NCBI GenBank assembly: GCA_964019165.1
Contig: OZ025283.1
Span: forward strand, 5,281,001 to 5,345,000
Source of the DNA: Mastigias papua
Lineage: Eukaryota; Cnidaria; Scyphozoa; Rhizostomeae; Mastigiidae
DNA: 64,000 bases
Direction of reading: 5' to 3'
In this document: in pieces, positions 19,245 to 33,900 of the stretch
Position numbering within the stretch: the stretch's first letter is position 1
Layout: the number at the start of each line of letters is the position of its first letter
The notes under the pieces: generated by a model
Databases searched by the model: none
Seen by the model: only the letters and a program-made list of their open reading frames with translations
What the model was told of the DNA's origin: nothing
Position numbers and translations under genes: made by a program

Positions 19245-21903
19245 AGTTTCAGCTAGAATACGTAAATTTGCAAATCTACTCATATCAAAGAATCTACTAG
19301 AGGCTAATTCCTTGATAAGTTTTAGTAATTTCTAAAGTATTGACAGGAAAATGATTTCATGTCTAGTAGCATTAAAAAGTATAACAATGCTATTTCACAA
19401 TCACATCTGAGTCGTGCATATCATACAGCAATTGAAAATCACCTTCCCAATGTCAATTGTATGGGGTAGCTTATCAAAAATATAACTAGCTCTTCTCCGA
19501 AGCCTACAAAATCGCTCCAACTAGCAAATAGAACAAACAAGGATTATAAACAACTATTCAGCAACTTGATTATGCACAGAACATCTACCCTCTTGTAGGA
19601 ATGTCTTCGCCCATGTGAAATTTCAAAAGGTTCTCTCCTGAAAGCCCATGGGACAGAAACAAACTAAGATCTCTGCTCTCTATCTTTATAGCGCGGCAGT
19701 GTTTAGACCTCCAGCTTCCCACCTACAGGAAATAGTATGTTAAGACTACCATTCCAGGAGGACCAATCTGGCATAAAAGATGCGAAAATCGGCCAGAACA
19801 ACTGAAAGTTCGGGAGACACCAGAAACTCTACCAAAGAGAGTAAACTACTTGTGTCAAAACAGGATTGAATCCTTTGCAGCAATTGGTGTTAACTTTGAC
19901 GGCCCAAGTTTTTTAACACAAAAATTCGAAAAATTTCAAATCATACATTATGAATATCATATATTATAATATCTTTCTGCACAGCTACGAAAGCAGTCAA
20001 TTTGAAACTTTGGAAAGTATCTGAGTTTCAGCATGCCTTAAAGAATTTGTGGCTTGAAGAGGTACAAATAAGCTTTGGGGGGGTTCTTCAAGGGTTCCTG
20101 AGAAGAATAAAAACTAACCCTTCAACATCAATTGATTGGGGCTTTGTGTTGTTCTATATGTCAAACTGCGCCCATACAAGAAGTCAGTAGATTTAATTCG
20201 CCAATGGTTCGACTGCGGGCAAGTCTTGGCTCTATACGACTGTACCAGCGCAGCTGTCATGCGGTGCCACTCTGAACATTTCCTACGGATGGGTTATAAA
20301 ATATTCCTCAATGAAATATGGCCTACTAAAGTCCTGAAAATAGCTGCACTCTCTCTCCATAGTGAATATTGCATGCAAATATCCAAATACGACAGCAAAT
20401 TCAGTATTTTTTCTTGAGGCAAATATTTTGCTAAGAAGTCACACTCTAATACAGAGTTGGCAGCCTTCGTCAGACATTTTGTATTAAAAGTGGAACTCTC
20501 TCCAGTTGTGTCATGCTGAGCGAGGAGTTCTAAATAAATGGTAGAACTAAGTCGAACCAAATGGAAAACTGATTTTATACGGTCTTGCCGTGCAGACCCA
20601 ACTAGAAGTCGCTTGGTACGCTAATGCATGGCTCGACATATATAAAATGGCCCTAAAAGTACACCAAACTGAAGACTCATTGGTAGGCATTAAAAATGTT
20701 TTGACTAGTAGACCCCTGTGCTATATCGGGAATAAGTGTGATTAGCCCGCTTTAAGACCGGGTATCTTGCTAAAAGCAATGCTTACACAAGTTCTAGAAG
20801 AAGAAAACTTTGATCAAATATGTGAAACAAACCTAATTACATTTGTTATTTACATCAAATCCTACCGGGGACACTAGGAACCAGAGTATCTTTGCACAGT
20901 GGAGGAAGGACACCTCAAAGTGGCTGGTTCACAACAAAAACTACCAAACATTATACCAGCGGTGATACTAACGAACAATATGACCATCAAGCCTAAGAGG
21001 GTGATTGGAAGAGTTGCTCATATTGTTCTGTCATAACAACGTTGCGTTGTTCGAAGGTCCAAAATCATCATCACAAAAGAGTACATACGCGAAAGCTCTA
21101 GAGATTCATAGCTAAGAATGATATGAAATTGGAAAAGAGAAAGAGCACAAAAACGGCCTAAGAAAGAAGCCAAAATGCATACTTCAAATAGAATGGCCCG
21201 AATAGATACAATCACTGCCAAAAGTCTTGGAACACTTGCATTACTTTTTGACTCGTAGAGCAATCCCCCCCTCTCCCCCCTCAGAACAATGTTGAATTAA
21301 TCAGGAGTTACTCGCAGCAGACACGTCAATTTGCTCTCAAAAAGCACTCTAGCAACTAAGCTTTTACCTCAACATTGTTTTAAGGGAGGAGGGGATCAGT
21401 AGCTGTCAAATTTGACCGGAAATTCACTATTTTCAAATAAACTTCATTGTTCAATAGGTGTTCCAAGGACTTTTGGCAGAGATTGTATGTGTGACATTGA
21501 AGATAAGTGATGAAATTGAGGCTACCGAGGACACTTTAATAGGGGAAGAGTGCCCGTAACAATTGGGCAGGTGTCTACCATAACATTGTATTTCCCTTCG
21601 ATAAGAAAAATTAGCTCCTGCACAAAGAGTCATTCAACTCAATCAAAATGCCTGCAAACACCAAATGAAGTGCAAAGCAAGAATTACTAGAAAGTCATTT
21701 TTCCTCAACAATAGTTTGCCGCAAAACAATTCAAAAGGTCATTGGCCACCTGTCTATGTAACTTCTCTCTTACAAATGTAAATCAGTACTATAGAACATG
21801 CCCCAAGAAGAAGCAAACAGATAACATAACATACTACAATAGCTTCCTTTAAAACCTATATCTAGACTTTTTCTTACTGTGAAGAAATTAATAGGCCTGT
21901 CAA
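19245..21903. other. No gene recognised; one inverted repeat
   Basis: Short frames at 20002-20190, 20136-20417 and 21018-21263 show no domain. A 130-base inverted repeat, with arms around cctcagaacaatgttga (21289) and tcaacattgttttaaggg (21371), lies at about 21266-21400 and may be a short MITE. The stretch closest to 21903 is the 3' flank of MYG1 on the minus strand, where I found no clear AATAAA. Confidence 0.4.
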
Positions 21904-24900
21904 TCACCTAGACTCCTTTAAGGATTTTCTTGCCATTTCTAATGCGCCATCGTAGGTCTCATTTCCACCAATAAATCCTGAAGCATGTACAAATATGCAA
22001 CCAGATATCTTAGATTCCTGTGTTAATTCATCATCTCGAAGACCACACCACTCTTTGACCAGGCTCAACCTCAAAGGAGAAGAGAAAGTTCATTTAGCTT
22101 TTTGACATATTACCCTGTAAGCAGCTTAACTGAAATCTGTAAGCAGATTATCAACTAACGAAGGCTACTTAAGCCAAATAACAAGGTCAGATAACTTGCA
22201 GTACAAGTAACCTAACTGGAACAGCGTTTAAGTCATACGTTTTTTCTAATATCCATTTATCATAATACACTTCTTTCACTTACAAAGCAATAGCTACGAA
22301 AATTGACTATATGTACAATAATAAAATAAGGGCGTGGCTAAACTAGAAAACATTGTCAAGCAACATTTGTTGCATGTTCCACTGTTGATGTCGTACATAC
22401 ATTTGAAGATGTAGCTAAAGTTGTCAACTTTGTCATTGAACGCACGGAATGCATCAGCTGTAGTAAATATGCGACATGTAAATGAAGAAGGAAAATTGGC
22501 ATGTCTACTGTGTGCATGCAAACATGCTCTCAACAGAAAATCGCCAATAATTTCTGTCAGCAATGAGTAACTGAATTTTAAAGTAAAATTGAATAGCTTG
22601 ATAGAAAGCGAATCAATAATAACATGTCTTGTGTAGGCAATAGTTAAAACAAAATGTTGAATAAATTATACGTAGTCAGACTGTATAATGCAACAACATT
22701 AAGACTTCTTTTATTAGCAAGAGGCCCATAAGAAATTCCAACTGTTTACGCATAATGCAAGCGAGAGGATCTTACCTGTTTTCGAATGATGAGATATTTA
22801 CAGGAACACACTACAAGCGAACAAAAAATACCTCTATTCGATATTACTGTTTAAAGTTTGTACAAACAATAGTATCGAATAAAGTCAAAATATAATATTA
22901 TCAATGAATAGCCATGATCAGCAACTAAAATCAAGTAAACAGATATTTCCAAGAATTCACTATTGAGGTTAAATTTTGTTTAAATTGCAAGGATTAATTT
23001 GTAATCAATATAAAAACTAGCTTTATGCACTCTACTCGGGAAACAGTAACAAAATATTTTAGTACTGAATATAGATTAAAAATCCTAAAATTGAAAATAT
23101 ATCAAATAAACCTGATAAGGTATCTCAATATTTTGGTATAATTAAATATCATCAAAGAAATTTGGCAACTAAATTGCAAAAAAGCTCTTGACATCGCAGT
23201 TTTAAGGCTACAGTGGACTCGACATATAGGCCACCTCTCTATACAGAACACCGGATAATATGAAAATTAATTTGGAAGCCAAATGACTTTCCATAAAAAT
23301 TACAGAGCAAGGAAAGAAAAACTAAAAAACACAACAACAATATAAAATATCAACACAATAGCTCAACAACTGATACTACACCAATAAAACCTGCAAAATA
23401 AGTTCACAATTTATGGTACATGACTTGCATCCACTTTATCAATATTGTACACAGTACCTGAAAATAGGTGCTAATAACTTGACGAATACCTGAACCCTCC
23501 ATTTGTTACTCTGGTCTTGAAAAAGTACGTATTTAATCTTTGGTTCAATGTCTAGCTCATTCTCGAGATCAAACAAATGTTCTTTCCACGGACAACCACC
23601 TTTTTTAAAAGCAACTATCTCACCACTTTCATCGACCTAGAAGAACATATAATAAATGATAATTACATCATCACACTTTCCTGACTCTTTGCTAACTCGG
23701 GGTGAATTTTTTGTCGGTTTATGCAACACAAATAACTTATAGTACAGAGTAGGGATTAGGATGAAGATAAACTCGCCTTCGGCACCTTTGATGTTTTGGT
23801 GGTAAAACGAAATTCCTGCTTGAATCATACATAATAATAAAAAATTTCCTTGAACTCGTTTTCAAGTCAGCAAAAGACTACAATGAGGACTTTCTACATA
23901 TTGCTTAACATCTTCTACATGCTTCCAAATGCAAAAGTGTGGGAACTCACACCGTGTCATCCAAAAGAAGCAGTGAATTTGCCTTCTGTACTCAATGCCA
24001 CAGAAGCTACAGAATTATTTTCTTCACATTTTGTGAATTTATGACTCTGTAATTGTGGGCCCGGACTGCACAATCTTGCGAGAAGGTTCCGGCTTGTGGC
24101 CGTATCTTTGGCACCCCTGGCTAAGCAGTATAATAATAATTATATCTTACAAGGATACCCTAGACAAACAGCACTGGCCATTTAATAGAGAAGAAGTTTG
24201 TGATGTAAGCAACGTTTCCTATATATCTTCAAAAACCTGAATCCATACGTGCAGCGCTTTCGAAAAAATCTGCGTCTACAAGTAAACTGAGAAGGCGCAA
24301 CAAAACAAGTACCTACACTAAGGAATAGAGCATTCGCGCCAGAAATTTTGCACCGATACATAAGACTAGGGGTGAGAAATTATTTTACTATGGGGTCATA
24401 ATAGAAACAGAATATATGGTGGAGGGCCAGACCAAAAGGATTGACTTTACTTCTACTTAATATCGATTGAGTTTTTGCGTATGAAGAAAAGAAACCTTTA
24501 AATCAAAGCAGCCTCAGTGTATGCACGAGACATAAAGTCATTAAATATTCTCAGTCTGTAACTTCCAGTTAAAATTTAACGGGCTGGTAAGGACCAGCCA
24601 AAGGGCAGTATGTGGCCAGCGAGCCATACATTGCCAACTTCTGCATTAGATAGTGGCATGGACATAAGAGATCTTGAACTCCAGGGGGGGGGGTTGCTGG
24701 ATATGGTCTGCCTGGATAGAAAAGACGAACGATTGGCATGAACGACGGCATTCCATCACAAACCCCAGAATGTAAATTGTCGTCTAGCCATATAAAGCAA
24801 TTATCTGTCAAAATTCGTGTTTGTTCTGAAGAAACTGTTCAAATAAACTAGATCTCTACTTATTTTGCATGAATGTAGCCCCCTCCCAAAGTCTTCCTGC

Positions 24901-27900
24901 CTCCTTACTCCCATAAGCAGTGAACCAGTGAGAATGCATGATATCGATCTGTCATCTAATGAGAATCCGTTGCAGAAGAATATACCAACATTTAAGCTCA
25001 AGAAGTAAAAGAAAGCGAGGCTGTGACGCCATTGTTTTCAAAAAGATCCGTTTTCATCTGTCCGCGCGTATCCGAGAATCTAGCGTTTTCAAAACTATCC
25101 ACTTTGGAAGGCGTTTTCAAAACGTTCCGTTTTCGATGCAAGAATTCTGTATTAATTCCTACCTCGTAGTCTCAAACATATGACCCTTCCTCGTTAATAT
25201 GGCCACCCCGTTAATACGGTCAATTTTTGGTGATGGCCCAATTTAAGTTTTTTAAATCCATATTTAAAGTTGCTATTTACAATAGTAATGATAAAGCTAC
25301 TAATTAACGGGGTTCCACTGCAGTTCTGTGCTCAGGAACAGATTCCGGAAAATATTAAACGGAAAATAGAGTATAAATGAAAGCAACATTTCTGCGACAA
25401 AATGTGAGCATAGCTCGTGTCAGTGCTATCATAACTGGCACAGCAATGTATGGTAGTTGTCCTGTGAAGCACCCAGTTGTAGGTCCCATCCATACGTGGT
25501 ATCCGATTTCATTTATACACTATTTTTCGTTGAATACTTACCGGAATCTGTGCCTGAGCACAAAACTACAGTGGAACCCCGTTAATTCGGCCATCAACTC
25601 AATAACGAAAATTGGCCGTACTAACGGAGTGTCCATATTAACAAAGAAAGGTCATATGTTGGAGACTACGGGGCAGAAATTAATACAAGGGAATTGCTCT
25701 CTTTAAAAGACACCAGGGGAAGACGATACAATGACAAAAACATGTCAATTCTATTCACCAATGCACAAACACACCAAAATTGATCTCCTGATTAATATTT
25801 TGCATTTGGTATGTAAATTTATAATCATTTCCTAAGCACTGTTCTCTTTAATCATAAATGAGGGGTTACCATAAGTATAAAGACATCTGGAAATTAACGC
25901 CTGAGTTACACGATATAGGATTTATTTTCGCTCCGGATTGGTTCCACGCCATCTTGGTCAAAGTGACTCCATTTTCATTTGAATTACACGACACCGGATT
26001 GTTCCGATCTCCGGAGGCAAAAATGCTTTGTTTTATGTTGCTGTGACGTCTTTTTCTAGTTTCTCTTTCAAATACCAATCTTCACATTTTCCTCCTGTTT
26101 TCAATATCCATCCGCAGGTCTTTTTATATGCACTATTCATCCTCGCACGAAAGGCTTATATATTTGTCTACTATCAGGCTACGTAGATTTTTAACAAGGG
26201 CCCTGGTGTCATCTATCTTTTGGAGAGGTTCATCAATGCTTCAGGTACATTCATTGAGAAGCATTCTCAGATCTCTTTTGTGGACACGATCTATTTCTAT
26301 GATTCGCGTTTCACCGCAAAACATCCAAATAAGTGGACAATAATTAAAATCTGACATTATAAATGTATGCTATATGATTTTCCTTTTCTTCTGGTTCATG
26401 CAAGACACGACCCTTGAGAATCCACTGACCACCTCAAAACCGGAGATCAGATTCGTAGGTGTTATCCGATGACCTCAATAGCAGAAAATGCTATTCATTT
26501 GAGATCAACAACTTCACTGTGATTCCATATTCCATAATCCTTAAGTAAAACCATAAACTGCACACTAAATGTCAATCACGCAACACACAGATAATGTAAT
26601 TTCACAACCGATTTTCCAAAAGTCCTTAAATATCATATCTGAATTATATATTTAACCCCTGGTTCACACTGACTAGTCGCAAGAATCAGTGAAGCCGACG
26701 ACTATCCTGCTTCTTACGTATTTTACGACAAGTGTGAACATGCCTTCATAAGCTGTCCCCAATGTCCCTAACGTCCTAGTCAAATAGAAATGAGTTCTAT
26801 TTGAAAATGTGATGTCCCTGATGTCCCCGATGTCCCAGATTCTTACGATTCCACGACAAGTGTGAATGCATGCTTATGCATGATCGGGACATCCCAGTCT
26901 CTTACGACGAGTGTGAACACTGCAATGACATGTTGACGATGCTCTAGTGGTTATTATGCCGCTTGATATAGCTCTATTGCCGCGCTTTTCTGAACTTTAG
27001 TTGGCGCGCAACATGTAAGTGGCCGACTTTCATGACAAGTGTGAACATGCTGAATGTGAGAAAGTAAGAAGCAGGGTAGTTGCCGACTTCCCCCATTTTT
27101 ACGCAAATTACTACAACTGTGAAGAAAATTTTCAGTATTGCAGATGGCAATAAGCCCAAAAAGGCGAGTTTTACCAACATCGCATGCTATTTCCTAATCC
27201 GTGGATTCAATATGCTTGACAATGAGTGCTGTGAAGATAAGCTATGTAAGACTTCAACTAAATATCAAGAAATACTCCCTGCACACATCAAAAATAAGAT
27301 ATCATATTCTCATATATCTCACAGCCAACACTGAGCATGACGCTTGCAACTTCCTTCCATCAAAAGAAATCATTCTCCAAGAGCATAATCAATATATCTA
27401 CCAAAACTCGTAACTCGAACGTGGATACAAATTTCTACTATAGAAAGTGCACTTGTATTGCAAGACAAGAAAAAAACCTTTGTCACTAACAGACTAATTT
27501 AATCTGCAGCGAACAAAAATTTGAGAGCAGAGTAAACTAGTTAAGTGACATGACGAGTTCAAATGTGTGAAGACAGGCAACTCTAATCAAGAAAACTTTT
27601 ATTGTTTCATCGCAGTCAAACAACTCGCCTACTGCTCTGGGGTCTGATACGATATGATACGATAGACTTTAAATAAAGGTATGCTACCACGAACACAAAA
27701 TGCTAGTCAAACAAAATTAAGCATAAATGTTAAAGAAGAGAAAAGCTAGTCATATTGCAGTTCAGTAAACATTGAAAAGGTTAAAAGCGAGGGTATGACG
27801 TCAAAGATATTGCAATGTGGTTAGCCAAGGTTTGTAAGGTAAAGCAGATGAAACATGAGATCGAGCAACAGGCCCGTAGCCAAGGGGGCCTGGGGGGCAA

Positions 27901-30900
27901 GGCCCCCTCTGGACTTGTGAAATGTGACTCTGTGCCCCCTCTACAGACATGAATTTGATATGTGTGTATAAATATATATAAATATATGTATTATAAATAT
28001 GTATTATATATATTGGCTGTGCCCCCCTTGTAAATTCAAGCAGGCTACGGGCCTGTCGAGCAAGTATGCAATGAAGCACGTAAGATACAGAAAACATTCT
28101 AACTGAATGGAGGAAAAGACGAATCGTAACAGATGGGAAAGATCAGGATATCACTATAATGAACAGAGGCAAATTTTGTAATTAGCCAATCAAAAGGTAT
28201 TCTGAGCAACCAATCAGAAGCCTGGAAGGTGACGTCACTTTGTTTACATTTTGCCTGCCAACCCCTCTTTACAATGGGGAAAACATAGTCGTACAAAAAT
28301 AAAGTCATCATCAGTACATGCTTGCTTGAAACTCTCCCAGTTTTTATCAGTACTTTGGTAAGAAAATAAGTTATGAATTCCTCGCGGCCCTAAGCGATAT
28401 CTGCATCTAATTTTTATACAGCGACGTTCAAATTTCATCCTCCCTAAATTGTATGTCAAATAGGTATAGGTACCCAGGAAAAGTGGCTCCCAACCCCAGA
28501 AGATCTGTTCATAATTCACTATCAATACCGCAAAATTCCTCAAGAGAATCCTTTCTCAGTAGCCTCATTTTTCCTTTTATATGTTATAAGAATTTTAAAA
28601 CTACAACTTAGTTTAGTTACACTGTGACCAAATACAACAAGACAGGACACTAAGTTTTTTGGCTCCAACAGAATATGTTGCTTACAATTCAACATATGTG
28701 CAATAAGATAAGTAAAGTCGGTGTCAAAAAGATGTTGAGTTTTTGTACAGGAAATAGACATGGTAAACATTGGACAGTTTTTGGGTGTACCAAATAATTC
28801 TAAATCTATAGAACGAATACATGTACATGCACAAGACCAGAATTCTTAACAGCTAATGTGAGATGAAGTCTCTAGAACTATTAGTCAAATAAAGGAACGA
28901 AAAGAAAGAATAAAATAGGTGGTACGCTGCTAGTAGTCTAACAAGCTCGCTCCATCAGTTGAGTGAAAAAAAGTTACATTGTTACCTCAAATATTGATCT
29001 ATTAGCTATATAGCCTCTTCAATTTGACGTTAATTTCCTTTTTTTAATTTCAGCTTTGTCTCTCCCACATCCGAAAAATAGATAATGATTTGCAAATTTC
29101 TTTGAAACACTCCTGCAAAGATGAATACCTGCTGACGCAAATTTGATAAAATAAATGCACTCTTGTAACGAAAGATATGTTTCGTCGACGATAATGAGAA
29201 TACGTCAAGAAGCCATTGCAAATTTTATTTTCACTGTAGACACACGGAGTTTAATTCACCGAATGGAATAATTCTAATTCACCGAACGGAAACCTTACAA
29301 CTCCGTTTCGCTCAGCAATAAGTTTGTTGTGAAAGATGCTGCCTTGATGAAGCAAGTCTAAGTTAAAGAAGGGTATTAGTTTTCTTTGTCATACTTCTCT
29401 TGTTGGTGTTTGTCACAGGAAATGTACAAATCATTACCTGGTTTTCTGGGGTGGGAAGAGACAAAGTTACAGTTACAATAAGAAATTAATTTCAATTCAA
29501 GGATGCTATTGAGAAAGGGTTCTCTTGAGGAATTTTGCGGTATTGACAGTGAATTATGAACAGGTCTTCTGGGGTTGGGAGCCACTTTTCCTGGGTCCCT
29601 AGACCTATTTGACATACAATTTAGGAAGGATGAAATTTGAACGTCGCTGTAGAAAATTTTCATTCAGCTATCGCTTAGGGCCGCGAGGAATTTATAGCTT
29701 ATTACCTTAGAAAACTGCTGCCAAAAACTGGGAGAGTTTCAAGCAAGTATGTATTGATGATGGTCTTTTTTATGCAGCTATATTTTACCATTGCTAGAGG
29801 GGGTGGCAGGCAAAATGTAAACAAATAACGTCACCATCCAGGATTCTGATTGGTTGTTGAGGATCGCTTTTGATTGGCTGTTACAAAATTTGCCTCTGTT
29901 ACTATAATGTATATCTATCTCATTTGGAAATGCAACGTGAAAAACAAACTGATAGAGGCCCATCTGAGATAGGACAGAGAGATCGAAGAAGATAGGTTGA
30001 AAATCTACAAACTAGTTGGATAACGAAAAGGAACAATTCTGTTCAATAAGTCAAGTCTAGCCATTTGTGCCTATTGTACTCTAGCTTCTATGATTAAAGT
30101 TTCCCTATAAACTTCAAAACTGTGACTCAGCTATCAAGTAGGAATGAGTCTTTGATCATATTTTTATCCCAAAAATCAAACATATGAAGAAATGAATTAT
30201 CCACAAATTGGTTTTCCTATACCGTTAAGCTTCAAAGTATCGCAGCTGAAAGTATGGGACGTGTGTGGTAGACTAGCTAAAAAGGACCATGGAGTTTATT
30301 TGCTGCAATGAGATCCTTATTCTGCCACAGGAGTTCATCGACTAGTGAATCACAGTCTGTCAGCAGAGCAGCAAAGGAAGTGAATCTGATAAACAATTCA
30401 AAACTCATCAAAATTGGATTAATCAAAACTTCTTAATTAAATGAAATATAAATATCAAAGTCATTTCAAAAGCTACTTGTTAACTTCAAACACTTTGCAA
30501 AGTTAAAAGACAGTTTTTAATTTACAATATAAAAGTCTACAATCCAAGTTAGATGTTATCTTCTTCGTCTGATGAAACACATATCAATGTGCGTCAATGA
30601 ATCCTTTCTCATTGCAACTTAAATTGCATCAAAGGATAGAGATACAACGATCTATCAAATTCTTTCTTTCTAATTTGCTGATTCATGCTAATAAAACTAT
30701 CTTTTATAACTATTTCTTTCGCAGCAAATTTTGTAGTTATTTAATGTGTGCTTTTGCTAATTTCCTGAACTGAGGAATATGTCGATTTGTTGCATTAAAC
30801 ATTGCTTTAGTTGCATTCAATATAGAATTGATGTCCTTACTTTCACTTTACAGAATTCCATCAAGAGACTTAGATCAAAATCGGTCTCAAGATATGACAT

Positions 30901-33900
30901 GAAAAACCTACACGACATCAATTGACGCTAAATGACAAAGCAAATTTTCTGCTACGGAAATAAAGCTACAATTTTTTGCTTACAAGGTAAATTAGTACGA
31001 TTTAAAGCACATGAAATGATTCTCAAGCTAGTGCTACGCGATTCGAATTCAAAGGATATTATAACGCAGCTGACAAGATTGCAAAGATTTTGAGTAAGGT
31101 CTGATGCATCTCTGGAATTTGTAATTTGTAATTAATAATGCTGCCATATAGTCTAAAAACAATGAAGTTCATTAATGAGTTATTGAACCTATTTCGATTC
31201 ATCGTCCATTTCAATGAAATGTTTTTAGCCAATTTATCATTTCCTGTTATTTCACTTTGAGATGTAAAAATTTTATCTCTTGCTTGGCGGCAAGATACGA
31301 CAAAACATACATCATTGAAACAATTAATGAATTCACTTGTTTAAGGACTATGTAAAAGTGTCAATTAACTGCAGATTTGCAAGTTGCAAAGATCATTGCC
31401 ACACGCAGCATAACTCACACAAATCTTTTGCGATCTTATAACTGCCTTTGCAACATAATTTTACATGAAAAATTGTTTCAATTAGCTCAAGAAAAATTGC
31501 ACAAGCTTATATTCATACCACCATACTTTGAGAGACTTTTCTTAGATCAATATAATAATAAAAAGATATAAAGTATGTTTAAGCAGTGAAATGAGCTATA
31601 CGACGCTTTACCCCCGTCAGCGTTGTAGGTAGGATTTTATAAAGAAGTGTGTACGAAGAGAGGCAGAGTTGACTTGTCAGAGCAGTATAAAATAGTAGAT
31701 GATTGCAAATTAGTTTTCATTATTTTACTGTAACCCAGTGGCTAAACCACAAATGCACTAGTTATTTCAGCAGGTTTGATTCTGCCGAACTTCCGCTGTC
31801 TGGGTTTAACCAACCCCACCCTTACATTACCATCGAAATACACATATGCAGCTGTGACTTCATCGTAGAAAGATTGCATTGCCATATATTGTTAATTAAT
31901 GTCTTCTGTGATTTGAGGTCTTGTTGTACCAAAGGTCAGCACCCTTGTTTGCAATGGGGGTCATTCAAAACATACGTAAGCGCTCTGAAAGGGTACTAAA
32001 AGTGTACGAAAATGTGCAAAGGGAAGGGGGTCTCTTCAAAGAATGTACGCACGCTCATATAGTTTTCAAACGCTAATTACTTGCGAAGTAGCATAAACAG
32101 ATAAAAATACATTTTTGAAACTATACACGCAAGATCGTTCTACAGGTCATTCATTTAGTACCTACGCACAAAGGGGGAGGGGGTCAAGCAAAAGCGTACA
32201 ATTGCGTACAAGGGAGGAGGGGGTTGACACGTTAAAGTACGTATGCAAAATACAACTTCATCTTACCCTCCACCAAAGTCGTAGAAGAAATCTTCCATCG
32301 ACTTTTTTTATAAAATATATACTATTTCAATTATCGTTGTACTGCCTCGTGAATGCTTAAAAAGTCTTGCTTCTTGGCTCTGGATGGCTAGAAGCTCTCC
32401 ATTAGAAATGGGTGGGGGGTTAAATAACCGAGAGTACGTGCGCAAGAGGGAAGGGGTACGTAAAAAGCGTACGTAAACGTACGAGGGCGAGAGGGCGTTG
32501 AATTCTAGCAATTTTGGTGCATATGCACTAAATGAATGACCCCCAAATGAAAAACTTTAATTTAGACTTTAGATTTCTCTGTGCATAACATTTTGCGAAC
32601 CTTGAAAATAGCGAGATAAACAATAGATTCAAATACATCGGCGGGGGAGTGATGTGTTCAAAGTGCGTACGCTAAGGGGGAGGGGGCTCAAAATCAATGA
32701 ACATTGATCGTACGTACTTTTTGAATGGCCCTATGTTGCTTTAATATAAGTGAAAGGAGACGGATTGTGCCGTGAAATAAATCTTGTCTTCTTACTGAAG
32801 AAGAAACATTAATTATGAAGCCTAACAGCCTGTAAAAACTGAGGTCTTCCACGAGAACAATGCAAAAATCAAAAATGCATTTTGAAATCAAATAAGAAGG
32901 CACAAACCTCAAACCTCTTCTTGACGGCTTCCTCAACCAAGCTTCTTGCTGGCAACCATGAATCTTTGAAATACGAAACTTTTTCCAAGAACTCGGATCT
33001 AACGAGCTCCATTGCCTTCTGAAATCCCTTCTGAAATGAAACAATATGTGTCTTCCTGAGTTTAAGAGCATGCCATTTCACGCATCTCATACAGAGTCTT
33101 AAAATTTCACTCTTTACACTATAGAAACTCTCAACCGGACTGCTTATTGTCATCTGGCTCATTCCATGTCATTTTCGAAAAAATTCTCGGTTCGCCCTTG
33201 ACCTATTTTTATCCATTGAGACATAGCTCCTTATCATGCATTCTCCCTAGCATTTGCAAATTCTGAAATAACTAAGTTGTAAAATATCCACATCTGAAGT
33301 TATAGATGTAAAGCATCTTATGACCGTCAGTTTCTCATTATTTACTTATGCTCAATAAACAACTTGCATATCAAACCAACCTGGTCGATATACGGCACAG
33401 ATAGCATAGCTCAAAAAGTAAACAATTATTTCCAGGTAAACACTACTGTTAACAGACAGGGAGAAACGGAAACATGACAAGACAAGTAGCTTTTAAAATT
33501 CATTTTTAGCTGATTCTGAGGACTGACCCCTAGGCCTGTGTTTGACGAGAGAGGATTCCTCATCTTAAATCCGAGTGCAGCAGTGAACAAACCATGAAGA
33601 CTATATGAAAACAAACCAATCAACTTTATCAGAGAGCACCCACAATATTGGAAAGGAGTGAAAGTGAGAAATTATGAAGTGGATTCTCATTTATTAGTCA
33701 TATCACCTATGATTTAATAAATGATTCATCAATTTACAATTGGCTTCCTATGAATATCCATCTTACAACAGAGCAAATGTCAAAATATTACCACATGTAA
33801 TAGTCTTTATCCAATTAAGAATATATAATGAAACATAGCTTCGTGTCAGTTTTGACACTTGAGGCATCATTAATATGCGATAAACTCGGGCAAACGACAG

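Noticed and set aside
23200..23280. tacagtggactcgacatata, resembling a pogo/mariner terminus
   Set aside because: Only one end is visible; no matching inverted partner found nearby.
28244..28543. 99-codon minus-strand frame over the inverted duplication
   Set aside because: The counterpart frame in the other arm has several stops and no domain is recognisable.
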